Assembly (NCBI RefSeq): GCF_016641735.1
Contig: NZ_JAEDAO010000001.1
Span: 1,860,001 to 1,924,000, forward strand
Source: Ramlibacter algicola
GTDB taxonomy: Bacteria; Pseudomonadota; Gammaproteobacteria; Burkholderiales; Burkholderiaceae_C
Direction: 5' to 3'
Length of the DNA stretch: 64,000 nucleotides
Shown one piece after another: positions 36,107-44,284 of the stretch (its first letter is position 1; the number at the start of each line of letters is the position of its first letter). Made by a program: the position numbers and the translations under genes. Under the pieces are notes generated by a model that saw only the letters and a program-made list of their open reading frames with translations, searched no databases and was not told the DNA's origin.

Positions 36107-37915
36107 ATGCCTGCCTTTCCCCGCATCGAGGACCACGCCTTGCTCGGCGACGGCGAGACCACCGCGCTGGTCGATCGCAGCGGCGCCGTGGACTGGCTGT
36201 GCTGGCCGCGCGTGGACAGCGAAGCGGTGTTCTGCGCGCTGCTGGGCACCGAGGACAACGGCTTCTGGCGCATCGCCCCGCTCGATGTCGACGCGAAGGT
36301 CTCGCGCCGGTACCGGGAAGGCACCCTCGTGCTGGAGACGCGCTTCGACACGCCGCAAGGCAGCATCGAAGTGGTCGATGCGCTGCCGGTGAGCGACGGC
36401 GACCGCCACCTGGTGCGGCTCGTGCGAGGCCTGCGCGGCCGTGTGTCGGTACGCAGCGAACTCGTCATGCGCCTCGCTTACGGGCTCACCAAGCCCTGGG
36501 TCACGCACGGCGAGGGCATGTTGTGCGCCGTCGGTGGCGAGAACCGCCTCGTCCTGCGCGGCCCCGTCAAGCATTCGGGCCGCGACTTCCGCAGCTTCGG
36601 CGACTTCGAGGTGGGCGCCGGCGAGGAGGTCGCCTTCGACCTGAGCTACGGCCTCTCGTACGAGGGCATCACCGCGGGCCTGGATGTCCACGCCGCGCTG
36701 GAAAGCACCACGCAACACTGGCGCGACTGGATCGCGAAGGCGAGGCTCAACGGGTCGTACACCGACATCGTCCGGCGGTCGCTGCTCACGTTGAAGGCGC
36801 TGACCAATTCGCGCACCGGCGGCATCGTCGCGGCGGCGACCACGTCGCTGCCCGAGCACCCGGGCGGCACGCGCAACTGGGACTACCGCTACTGCTGGGT
36901 GCGCGACTCGACGCTCACGCTGATGGCGCTGCTGCAGACCGGCTTCGTCGACGAGGCACGCGCATGGCGCGACTGGCTGCTGCGTGCCTGCGCCGGCTCG
37001 CCGGCCGACATGCAGATCATGTACGGGGTCGGCGGCGAGCGCCTGCTGCCCGAGTGGGAGGTGGACTGGCTGCCCGGCCATGGCGGCGCGCAGCCGGTGC
37101 GCATCGGCAACGCAGCGTCGGGACAGCGGCAGCTGGACATCTTCGGCGAGGTCGCGGACGTGATGTTCCAGTCGGTGGTGGCCGGCCACCAGCCGGACCC
37201 GGAAGGCCTGCACCGCGGCCTGGCGTTGATGCGCCATGTGGCGACCATCTGGCGCGATCCCGACTACGGCATGTGGGAGGTGCGCGGCGAGCCGCGCCAC
37301 TTCACGCACTCGAAGGTGATGGCCTGGGTGGCGGTGGACCGCTTCGTGCGGCTCGTCGAGGACCTGCGCGCGGACGTCGACCTGGAGCCCTGGCGCGCGC
37401 TGCGCACCGAGATCCATGACTGGATCTGCACGCATTGCATGGACGCGGAAGGCCACCACTTCGTGCAGCACGCGGGCGCGCACGGCCAGGTCCTGGACGC
37501 GGCCTTGCTGATGCTGCCGCTGGTGGGTTTCCTGCCCGCGCAGGACCCGCGCATGCGAGCAACCGTCGACGCGATCGAGCACCACCTGGTGCAGGACGGA
37601 CTGGTCTGCCGCTACGTCACCGACCCCGCGCTCGACGGCTTGCCGCCGGGGGAGGGTGCCTTCGTCGCGTGCAGCTTCTGGCTGGTCGACAACCTGGTGC
37701 TGCAGGGGCGCGTGGACGAGGCACGCGCGCTGTACGAGCGGCTCATCGCGCTGTGCAACGACGTCGGGCTGCTGTCCGAGGAATACGAGCCCATCGGCCG
37801 CTGCATGCTGGGCAACTTCCCGCAAGCGTTCAGCCACGTGGGGATCGTGAACTCTGCGCTGAACTTGCAGCGCGCGAGTGGCCCGGCCAGGCAGCGCGCG
37901 GATCCGGACCGCTGA
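36107..37915 (+). CDS. Glycoside hydrolase family 15 protein (glucoamylase/trehalase-like)
   Basis: About 602 residues. The N-terminal beta-sandwich domain starts with RIEDHALLGDGETTALV and VDWLCWPRVDSEAVF. The (alpha/alpha)6 barrel begins about 220 with GGIVAAATTSLPEHPGG, NWDYRYCWVRDSTLTLMAL and LLPEWEVDWLPGH. The GH15 family hydrolyses alpha-glucosidic bonds (glucoamylase, trehalase, glucodextranase); bacterial members of this shape often cleave trehalose. No signal peptide is present, so it is intracellular. ATG 36107 gives the family-like start; another ATG lies 12 bp upstream. Confidence 0.9.
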   Translation: MPAFPRIEDHALLGDGETTALVDRSGAVDWLCWPRVDSEAVFCALLGTEDNGFWRIAPLDVDAKVSRRYREGTLVLETRFDTPQGSIEVVDALPVSDGDRHLVRLVRGLRGRVSVRSELVMRLAYGLTKPWVTHGEGMLCAVGGENRLVLRGPVKHSGRDFRSFGDFEVGAGEEVAFDLSYGLSYEGITAGLDVHAALESTTQHWRDWIAKARLNGSYTDIVRRSLLTLKALTNSRTGGIVAAATTSLPEHPGGTRNWDYRYCWVRDSTLTLMALLQTGFVDEARAWRDWLLRACAGSPADMQIMYGVGGERLLPEWEVDWLPGHGGAQPVRIGNAASGQRQLDIFGEVADVMFQSVVAGHQPDPEGLHRGLALMRHVATIWRDPDYGMWEVRGEPRHFTHSKVMAWVAVDRFVRLVEDLRADVDLEPWRALRTEIHDWICTHCMDAEGHHFVQHAGAHGQVLDAALLMLPLVGFLPAQDPRMRATVDAIEHHLVQDGLVCRYVTDPALDGLPPGEGAFVACSFWLVDNLVLQGRVDEARALYERLIALCNDVGLLSEEYEPIGRCMLGNFPQAFSHVGIVNSALNLQRASGPARQRADPDR

Positions 37916-37925
37916 TGAAGCAAAG

Positions 37926-38010
37926 GCGGAAGCGGTGAGTCCCCGCCTGCGGGGGGACGACGGGAGCTCGTCATTCCCGCGAAGGCGGGTGTCCACCGCT
38001 TCCATCTTCC
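37926..38010. repeat. Family B palindromic repeats (two half-elements)
   Basis: GCGGAAGCGGTGAGTCCCCG (from about 37926) ends in GGGGGGACGACGGG, followed by TCATTCCCGCGAAGGCGGGT and CCACCGCTTCC. It fills most of the gap between the GH15 gene and the SGNH lipoprotein gene. Confidence 0.87.
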
Positions 38011-38070
38011 TGCTCCTACACGGCGTCCGCCGCCGCATGCGCACGATCCTGCCCAACAAGGAAGTCCGCC

Positions 38071-39243
38071 ATGTCGCTCAGCCGTGTCCGCACCGCCATC
38101 GCCGCCGCCACCGTGTCTCTCCTTGCCGCCTGTGGCGGCGGCGGTGGCGACGAAACGCCGGTCGGCAGCGCACCCGCGCCGACGCCGCCGTCTGCCTCAG
38201 CCGCCCCCATCACGCGCCTGGTCGTCGCCGGCGACAGCCTGGCCGACGTCGGCACCTTCGGCTTGAAGGCGACCGTGCAGAGCGCGTCGAATCCGGCCGG
38301 CTACCCGATCTATCCGGAAGTCGTCTCGCAGCAGCTCGGGACCGGGGCGCTGTGCAGCTACTTCACGAGCAGCGACGAGGGCGGCTCGTTCGCCACGCGA
38401 CCGGCATGCACGAACTTCGCCGTCGCGGGCGCCGACATCGTGAACCCCGTCGTGCGCGACGGGGACGATTCGCCGTTCTCGCTGAAGAAGCAGCTCGAGT
38501 CCGCGCTGTCCGCGAACGGCGGCGCGTGGAAGCCCGGCGACCTGCTCGTCATGGACGCAGGCGCCAACGACGCGGCCGGCCTGGCCGACACCTACCTGGG
38601 CGCGCAACGCGGAGGTGCGACCGACAAGCTCGTGTTCGCCGCACTGCTCGGGCAGCAGCTGAGTGGCTCCACCATCGACAACGCGCTGTCGCAACCCAAT
38701 GGCGGCAGCGTCGCGGCCACCCTGTACATGCAACAGTTGGCGCGCACGTGGTGGGCGATGGTGAAGGCGAACGCGCTGGACCAGGGCGCCACGCGCGTGG
38801 TGCTGGTCAACATCCCGGACATCACGCTCACGCCGCGCTTGCGCGACGTCGTGGCGGGCGCAGCGACCGACCTGGGCGCGGGCGGCGCCGCCGACTTCCA
38901 GGCCGCGGTGCGCGGTTGGATCACGACCTTCAACAGCGAACTCGCCGCGCAGGCTGCGGGCGACTCGCGGGTCGTGATCGTCGACTACTTCGGTGAGTTC
39001 ACCGCCGAAGTGGCGGGAGCGCCGGCGGCCGGCCTGACCAACACGACGCAGGCGGCCTGCCCGGCCACCGTGGACTTCCCGCAATGCACGGACGCCGCAC
39101 TCGATGCCGCGCCGCCCGCGGGCGCAGTGGCGGGCTGGTGGAAGACCTGGCTGTTCTCCGACCGCTTCCACCCGTCGCCGCGCGGGCACGAGCTGCTGGG
39201 GGCGGCCGTGCTGCGGGCGATCCAGGCCGCGGGCTGGCGCTGA
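38071..39243 (+). CDS. SGNH/GDSL hydrolase lipoprotein
   Basis: 390 residues. The lipobox LLAAC (Cys21) followed by GGGGG predicts an outer-membrane-anchored lipoprotein. The esterase blocks are seen: block I VAGDSLADVG with the nucleophile Ser56, a GANDAAG block III (about 170) and the C-terminal SDRFHPSPRGHELLG block V with the catalytic Asp and His. It probably cleaves lipid, sugar or peptide esters outside the cell. Several Cys residues near residue 110-130 and 330 may form disulfides. It converges on a Ser-rich secreted protein gene 20 bp away. Confidence 0.88.
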   Translation: MSLSRVRTAIAAATVSLLAACGGGGGDETPVGSAPAPTPPSASAAPITRLVVAGDSLADVGTFGLKATVQSASNPAGYPIYPEVVSQQLGTGALCSYFTSSDEGGSFATRPACTNFAVAGADIVNPVVRDGDDSPFSLKKQLESALSANGGAWKPGDLLVMDAGANDAAGLADTYLGAQRGGATDKLVFAALLGQQLSGSTIDNALSQPNGGSVAATLYMQQLARTWWAMVKANALDQGATRVVLVNIPDITLTPRLRDVVAGAATDLGAGGAADFQAAVRGWITTFNSELAAQAAGDSRVVIVDYFGEFTAEVAGAPAAGLTNTTQAACPATVDFPQCTDAALDAAPPAGAVAGWWKTWLFSDRFHPSPRGHELLGAAVLRAIQAAGWR

Positions 39244-39263
39244 GGCGCCGCCCGCCGGGCTGC

Positions 39264-39734
39264 TTATTTCGACGAGCTGCTGCTGGCCGAGGAACCGCCG
39301 GACGACTTGTCCGACGAGCCGCCAGCGCCCATGCTGGTGGACTGCTTCTCTTCGGCCTTGGCCTTCTCGACGTCGACTTCGGCCTGCGCGTGCTTCACCT
39401 GCGCTTCCTTCTCGCAGATCGTCTTCTCCGATCCCTTCTGCGTGCCGCACTGCGCCTTGGCCGACTTCAGGTCGGCATCGGCCTGCTTCTGCATCTGCTT
39501 GGACTTGGCTTCGCCCGAGCTGGACTTCGACGAGCCGGAGCTCGGCGAACTGGAGGTCGCGGTCTGCCCGCCCGAGCTGCCCATCGCGCTGGAGCTGCCG
39601 CTGCCGGTCGACGACGATTGCGCGCTGGGGCTGCTGCTGCCCGACGAGCCGCTGCTGCCGGAGGATTGCGCAAGGGCCGTACCGCCGAAGGCGAGGGCGA
39701 TGCTGGCGGCGAGGGTGAGGACTGTGGTTCGCAT
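39264..39734 (-). CDS. Secreted Ser/Gly-rich protein with charged coiled-coil core
   Basis: 156 residues. A signal peptide (MRTTVLTLAASIALAFGGTALA) precedes a Ser/Gly-rich low-complexity region (about 23-72), a Lys/Glu/Ala-rich helical core (about 75-130, with two Cys: KAQCGTQKGSEKTICEKEA) and another Ser-rich tail. The core resembles the short repeated AKxECG...KxCxxEA pattern of small secreted proteins common in Burkholderiales. Its role is unknown. Codon choice in the Ser-rich part is biased to AGC/TCG. It is transcribed alone. Confidence 0.7.
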   Translation of the reverse strand: MRTTVLTLAASIALAFGGTALAQSSGSSGSSGSSSPSAQSSSTGSGSSSAMGSSGGQTATSSSPSSGSSKSSSGEAKSKQMQKQADADLKSAKAQCGTQKGSEKTICEKEAQVKHAQAEVDVEKAKAEEKQSTSMGAGGSSDKSSGGSSASSSSSK

Positions 39735-40044
39735 GGAGGGTCTCCTGGTGTGCTTGGAACGGACCGACCAGTAGACGGGGGGCGCCGGGGGTTGTCTGTA
39801 GGGCGAGGGGCCGGATGCTTTCGCGGGATGGCTTCTGTCGGGCAGGCACGGAACAGCCTCGGCCCGTCGTCCCCGCGAAGGCGCGGACCTGTCGCTTCCA
39901 TCGGGACTCGCGAAGAAAGCCGGAAGCGGTGGATTCCCGCCTTCGCGGGAATGACGGGGTTGGCGGGAAATGCCGTCGTCCCCGCGGAGGCGGTTTCGTC
40001 GTCCCCGCGGAGGCGGGGACCCACCGCTTCCTGTCGGCTGACCC
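39735..40044. repeat. Intergenic region filled by family B repeats
   Basis: 310 bases with no gene. From about 39863 to 40032 there are three family B elements: one with CGTCGTCCCCGCGAAGGCGC and its inverted partner ending GGGAATGACGG, then two head-to-tail half-copies (GTCGTCCCCGCGGAGGCGG). The first 100 bases hold the upstream region of the Ser-rich gene. No other structure was seen. Confidence 0.85.
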
Positions 40045-41445
40045 TCAATCCCCCGAGTCGTCCAGCACCCGCACCTTCACGTTGCGCCCCTTCACCTTCC
40101 CTGCGTTCAGTCGCGCAGCCACCTGCTGCGCGATGCCGCGCTCGACGGCGACGTAGGTCGAGAATTCGTTGACGTCGATCTTGCCGACCTGCTCGCGCGT
40201 GTAGCCGAGGTCCTTGGTCAGCGCGCCCAGCACGTCGCCGGGGCGGATCTTTTCCTTGCGGCCGCCTTGCAGGTGCAGCGTGGCCATCGGCGGGAGCAGG
40301 TGGTCGCGATTCGCCGGCGTGAGTTCCTTCAGCGGATGCCACTCACTTTCCTTGCCCTGCAACTGCTCGATGCGGCCGACCGCGCCCATCTCGTCCATGC
40401 TCGCCAGGTTCAGCGCGAGGCCGCTCTCGCCCGCACGGCCGGTCCGGCCGATGCGGTGGATGTGCACTTCGGGGTCGGGCGTGACGTCGACGTTGAGCAC
40501 GCAGTCGAGGCCTTCGATGTCCAGGCCTCGCGCCGCGACGTCGGTGGCGACGAGCACCGAACAACTACGGTTGGCGAACCGCACCAGCACCTGGTCGCGA
40601 TCGCGCTGCTCCAGGTCACCGTGCAGGGCGAGCGCCACGATGCCTTGCCGCTGCAGCCACGCGGCCACTTCGCGCACGCGCAGCTTGGTGTTGCAGAAGG
40701 CGAGGGTGCTCGCCGGGCGGAAGTGGTCCAGCAGGCGGCCCACGGCGTCGACGCGGTCGTTGTCCTCGATCTCGTACCAGCGCTGCTCGATCACGGCGCT
40801 GGCGTGCTGCGACTCCACCTTCACCGTGACCGGGTCGCGCATGAAGCGCGCCGCGAGCTTCATGATGCCGTCCGGGAAGGTGGCGGAGAACAGCAGCGTC
40901 TGGCGCGTGCTGGGGCATTGCATCCCGACCTTCACGACGTCGTCGGCGAACCCCATGTCCAGCATGCGATCCGCCTCGTCCAGCACCAGGGTGTTGAGCG
41001 CGTCCAGCTGCAGGTTGCCGCGGTCCAGCAGGTCGAGCACGCGGCCGGGCGTGCCGACGACGATGTGCGCGCCATGCTCCAGCGTCGCGATCTGGCCGCG
41101 TGAAGGCACGCCGCCCGTGACGGTGACGACCTTGATGTTGTCCTCGGCGCGCGCCAGCCGCCGCACTTCGGCCGTCACCTGGTCCGCGAGTTCGCGCGTG
41201 GGGCACAGCACCAGCGACTGCACGGCGAACCGGCGTGCGTTGAGGTTCGCCAGCAGCGTGAGCGCGAAGGCAGCCGTCTTGCCGCTGCCCGTCTTGGCCT
41301 GCGCGATGAGGTCCTTGCCCAGCAGCGCTGGCGGCAGCGCAGCCGCCTGGATGGCGGTCATCTCGGTGTAGCCGAGCCGCTGCAGGTTGGCGACGGTGGC
41401 GGGGGAAAGGGGGAGGGAGGAGAAGGCGGTCGACTCGGCGGGCAT
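40045..41445 (-). CDS. dbpA: DEAD-box RNA helicase DbpA
   Basis: 466 residues. The helicase motifs run in order: Q-motif region (GYTEMTAIQAAALP, about 25), Walker A AKTGSGKTAAF, PTRELADQV, the DEAD box LDEADRML (about 155), SAT in LLFSATFPDG, and HRIGRTGRAGE (about 335). The C-terminal DbpA RNA-binding domain (about 390-466) recognises hairpin 92 of 23S rRNA, so it acts in large-subunit assembly. The frame extends upstream into a family B repeat, so the ATG at 41445 (MPAESTAFSSLPL) is the true start. Confidence 0.94.
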   Translation of the reverse strand: MPAESTAFSSLPLSPATVANLQRLGYTEMTAIQAAALPPALLGKDLIAQAKTGSGKTAAFALTLLANLNARRFAVQSLVLCPTRELADQVTAEVRRLARAEDNIKVVTVTGGVPSRGQIATLEHGAHIVVGTPGRVLDLLDRGNLQLDALNTLVLDEADRMLDMGFADDVVKVGMQCPSTRQTLLFSATFPDGIMKLAARFMRDPVTVKVESQHASAVIEQRWYEIEDNDRVDAVGRLLDHFRPASTLAFCNTKLRVREVAAWLQRQGIVALALHGDLEQRDRDQVLVRFANRSCSVLVATDVAARGLDIEGLDCVLNVDVTPDPEVHIHRIGRTGRAGESGLALNLASMDEMGAVGRIEQLQGKESEWHPLKELTPANRDHLLPPMATLHLQGGRKEKIRPGDVLGALTKDLGYTREQVGKIDVNEFSTYVAVERGIAQQVAARLNAGKVKGRNVKVRVLDDSGD

Positions 41446-41490
41446 GCCGCATTGTCCCTGCCAACCCAGGGAGCCGGGGTCAGGACGATC

Positions 41491-41570
41491 AAAGCGGTGG
41501 GTCCCCGCCTCCGCGGGGACGACGGAGCGTGTCGTCATTCCCGAGAAGGCGGGAATCCACCGCTTCCGTC
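41491..41570. repeat. Family B palindromic repeats upstream of dbpA
   Basis: AAAGCGGTGGGTCCCCGCCT with CGCGGGGACGACGG and, inverted, CGTCATTCCCGAGAAGGCGG with CCACCGCTTCC. It lies between the dbpA start and the small basic protein gene. Its translation creates a false N-terminal extension of dbpA. Confidence 0.88.
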
Positions 41571-41576
41571 TTCTCG

Positions 41577-41726
41577 TTACTGCTTGTTCTTCAGCTTCCC
41601 CTTCGGCAACACCGTCGTCGTCGGCGGCATCGGGCGGTCGGAGAGGGACCCGCCTTCCTTTGGCGCCGAGTGGTCCTTCTTGGGCTTCTTCGTCATCTTG
41701 TTGCTGCGCTGGTCACCTTTGGCCAT
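41577..41726 (-). CDS. Small basic protein, 49 residues
   Basis: Starts MAKGDQRSNKMTKKPKKDH at ATG 41726 behind an AGAGGAG ribosome site, and ends with LPKGKLKNKQ at TAA. The sequence is strongly Lys-rich and predicted disordered, with a central PPTTT stretch. Similar short Lys-rich proteins are common in Burkholderiales and are of unknown function; RNA or DNA binding would fit the charge. Evidence is the good start site, clean stop and coding character, as no domain is detectable. Confidence 0.68.
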   Translation of the reverse strand: MAKGDQRSNKMTKKPKKDHSAPKEGGSLSDRPMPPTTTVLPKGKLKNKQ

Positions 41727-41868
41727 GGAGTGCTCCTCTTGTCGTGCTCCGACTGTACTGCGACCTGATGCCAGCGCCAGCGGCGGATGACCATCGGTTC
41801 ACGCCTACACACGAACGGCGCAGCCCCGCTAGGTTGAGGCAAGTAGCCCAACTTGCCAGGAGATGCCC

Positions 41869-42309
41869 ATGGCCCAGGACGCCATCCAGTTGCTCGACGC
41901 CGACCATCAGCGCGTCGAAGCCCTCTACAAGGACTTCAAGGCCGCCGGCGGCAACCGCGACGCGCAGCTCGCCCTGGCGCAGACCATCTGCGCCGAGCTG
42001 GTGCTGCACGCGATGGTGGAAGAGGAGATCTTCTATCCGGCGTACGCGCACGCCACGGGCGACGAGCAGGCCGTGGAGCACGCGAACAAGGAGCACGGCG
42101 AGCTCAAGGAGCTGATCGCCAAGGTGCCGCAGGCGGAGAACCTGGACGGCGCGATGGAAGTGATCATGCGGCGCACGATGCACCACGTGGACGAGGAACG
42201 GCGCGAGATGTTCGCGAAGGCGCGCGCCAGCGGCATGGAGCTGGCGACCGTCGGCGGCCGCATCCAGACGCGCCGCGACGAAGTGATGGCGGCCGTGCAG
42301 GGCGCCTGA
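41869..42309 (+). CDS. Hemerythrin HHE-domain protein
   Basis: 146 residues. The four-helix diiron motif is spread as LLDADHQRVEALYKDF (first His), LVLHAMVEEEIFYPAY (His plus Glu), EHANKEHGELKELI and MHHVDEERREMFAKA. HHE domains bind oxygen or sense redox/NO through a diiron site. The frame has ATGs at 41863 and 41869. The AGGAG site abuts the first, so I chose the second, six bases away. It converges on the LysR gene. Confidence 0.9.
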   Translation: MAQDAIQLLDADHQRVEALYKDFKAAGGNRDAQLALAQTICAELVLHAMVEEEIFYPAYAHATGDEQAVEHANKEHGELKELIAKVPQAENLDGAMEVIMRRTMHHVDEERREMFAKARASGMELATVGGRIQTRRDEVMAAVQGA

Positions 42310-42315
42310 CCGCGC

Positions 42316-43203
42316 TCAGCTCCCCTCCATCACCTGCTGCGCGCAGGCCAGGAAGCTGGTCACCGCCGGCGTCTCGAAGTCGGGGTTCCACGCCAGCAGC
42401 GCGGGCGACGCCGCGCTGACGTCGCGCAGTCGCACGAAGGTCACGCCATCGACCTTGGACCGCGACAGCGATCGCGGCACCAGCGCCACGCCCAGCCCGT
42501 GCGCCACCATCGCGATGATCGTCAGCCACTGGCGCGCCGCGTGCACCGTGGTCGGGTGGATACCGGCCTGGCTGAAGATCGCGATGACGTTGTCGTGGTT
42601 GGCGGGCGCCACGTCGCGCGAGAACATGACGAACTGCTCGCTCGCCAAGTCGGTCAGTCGCACGCGGGTGGCATTCGCCTTTGGGTGATTCGAAGGCAGG
42701 CACACGACGAATTCGTCCTGCGGCAGCGGCATGCTCGCCAGCGGCGGCGGCACCGCCGCGGCATTGACGAACCCCGCCTGCAACTGGCCATGCAAGAGCG
42801 CCGACGTCTGGTCGGCCGTCGACATCTCCCGCAGCACCACGTCCACACCCGGCATTTCGCGCCGGTACGCCTGCACGATCGCCGGCGCCTTGCGGTACAG
42901 CAGCGAGCCGGTGACGCCGACTTCCAGCCGGCCGCGCATGCCGCCGGCCACCGTCTTCGCGATGCTGGTGGCCTTCTCCACGCGCTCCAGGATCTGCTGC
43001 GCCTCGACCAGGAACGCGGCGCCCGCAGGGGTCAGGCGCACGCGACGGCTGTCGCGCTCGAGCAGTTGCACGCCCAGTTCCTGCTCCAGCGCCTTGATCG
43101 CACTGGACAGTGGCGGCTGCGTGATGGCCAGGCGATCGGCCGCGCGGCCGAAGTGCAGTTCCTCGCCGAGCACGGCGAAGTAGCGCAGGAAATGGAGTTT
43201 CAT
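42316..43203 (-). CDS. LysR-family transcriptional regulator
   Basis: 295 residues. The N-terminal winged helix reads MKLHFLRYFAVLGEELHFGRA, then DRLAITQPPLSSAIKALEQELG and RVRLTPAGAAFLVEA. The effector domain follows from about 90. It diverges from the Bug-CoA-transferase-cupin-ACAD operon, with 113 bp between them holding paired inverted sites. It is therefore the likely activator of that operon and its own repressor. The effector is unknown, probably the pathway acid or its CoA ester. Confidence 0.93.
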   Translation of the reverse strand: MKLHFLRYFAVLGEELHFGRAADRLAITQPPLSSAIKALEQELGVQLLERDSRRVRLTPAGAAFLVEAQQILERVEKATSIAKTVAGGMRGRLEVGVTGSLLYRKAPAIVQAYRREMPGVDVVLREMSTADQTSALLHGQLQAGFVNAAAVPPPLASMPLPQDEFVVCLPSNHPKANATRVRLTDLASEQFVMFSRDVAPANHDNVIAIFSQAGIHPTTVHAARQWLTIIAMVAHGLGVALVPRSLSRSKVDGVTFVRLRDVSAASPALLAWNPDFETPAVTSFLACAQQVMEGS

Positions 43204-43210
43204 GGCGGGC

Positions 43211-43271
43211 GCCAGCCATTCGCAAAACGAATCCTTCGAGCCGGAAAAACGATTGGACGCGAATGGTTGGC
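43211..43271. promoter_or_regulatory. LysR-type binding sites in the divergent promoter
   Basis: GCCAGCCATTCGC (43211-43223) and GCGAATGGTTGGC (43259-43271) are inverted copies matching at 12 of 13 positions. ATTCG-CAAAA-CGAAT (43218-43232), overlapping the first, is a T-N11-A LysR box. The arrangement fits recognition and activation sites. Confidence 0.7.
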
Positions 43272-43316
43272 GTGCGGATCATAGGCCCGCGTTCCCACCC
43301 ACAAAGGAGACAAGCC

Positions 43317-44279
43317 ATGCGATTGCACTTCGCCCGCCTGCTCGCCACCGGCCTGCTGTTCGCGGCGGCGGCGGCCCCGGCCCAGGATTACCCGAACCAG
43401 CCGATCACGATGATCGTGCCGTTCGCCGCCGGCAGCGGCACCGACGCGGTGGCCCGCATCGTCGGCCAGAAGCTGGGCGAGCGGCTCAAGCAGCCGATCG
43501 TCATCGACAACAAGGCCGGCGCCAGCGCGCAGATCGGCGCGGCGGCCGCGGCCAAGGCCAAGCCGGACGGCTACACGCTGTTCATGACGACGAACACGTC
43601 GCACTCGGCCAACCCCAGCCTGTTCCAGAAGCTGCCGTACGACCCGATCAAGGACTTCACGCCGATCGCGCGCGTGGGCGAGCTGCCGTTCGCGCTGGTG
43701 GTCAATCCGTCGCTGCCGGCCAAGAACATGCGCGAGCTGCTCGCGTACGCCAAGGCCAACCCCGGCAAACTGTCGTACGCCACGCCGAACAGCACGTCGC
43801 TGGTGGCGTCGGAAACGATCAAGCGCATTGCCGGCGTCGACGTCGTCGGCGTGCCGTACAAGTCCAGCCCGCAGGCGATGACCGACCTGGTGTCCGGCCA
43901 GGTGCAGATGTACGTGGCCGACTTCGGCTCCGGCCTGACGATGATGAAGTCGGACAAGGTGCGCACGCTGGGCGTGACCACCGCCAAGGCATCGCCGCTG
44001 CTGCCCAACGTGCCGCCCATCGGCGAGTCGGTGCCCGGCTTCGACCTGACCTCGTGGAACGGCATCTTCGGCCCGGCCGGCTTGCCGCCCGCGGTCGCCG
44101 ATCGCATCAACCGCGAACTGCAGGTCGTGCTGGCCGACCAGGACGTGCAGCAGAAGCTGGCCGCGCTGGGCTTCCAGGTGTGGCCGTCGAAGACGCCCGA
44201 CGAATTCGCGAAGTACGTGGACGACCAGCTGAAGCACTGGACCACGCTGATCAAGCAAGCGGGCGTCCGGGCGGAGTGA
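43317..44279 (+). CDS. Bug-family (TctC/TTT) tricarboxylate-type substrate-binding protein
   Basis: 320 residues. The signal peptide (about 1-22) leads to DYPNQPITMIVPFAAGSGTDA, the opening of Bug proteins. The family landmarks DNKAGASAQIGAAAAAKAKPDGY (in parts) and TPNSTSLVASE follow, with LLPNVPPIGESVPGFDLTSWNG later. Bug proteins bind organic acids in the periplasm of Bordetella/Comamonadaceae and may signal or feed a transporter. No TctAB membrane genes lie in the window. First gene of the LysR-linked operon. Confidence 0.93.
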   Translation: MRLHFARLLATGLLFAAAAAPAQDYPNQPITMIVPFAAGSGTDAVARIVGQKLGERLKQPIVIDNKAGASAQIGAAAAAKAKPDGYTLFMTTNTSHSANPSLFQKLPYDPIKDFTPIARVGELPFALVVNPSLPAKNMRELLAYAKANPGKLSYATPNSTSLVASETIKRIAGVDVVGVPYKSSPQAMTDLVSGQVQMYVADFGSGLTMMKSDKVRTLGVTTAKASPLLPNVPPIGESVPGFDLTSWNGIFGPAGLPPAVADRINRELQVVLADQDVQQKLAALGFQVWPSKTPDEFAKYVDDQLKHWTTLIKQAGVRAE

Positions 44280-44284
44280 CCTTC

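Noticed and set aside
41446..41538. N-terminal extension of dbpA
   Set aside because: The extra residues come from a family B repeat, and the family start is the ATG at 41445.
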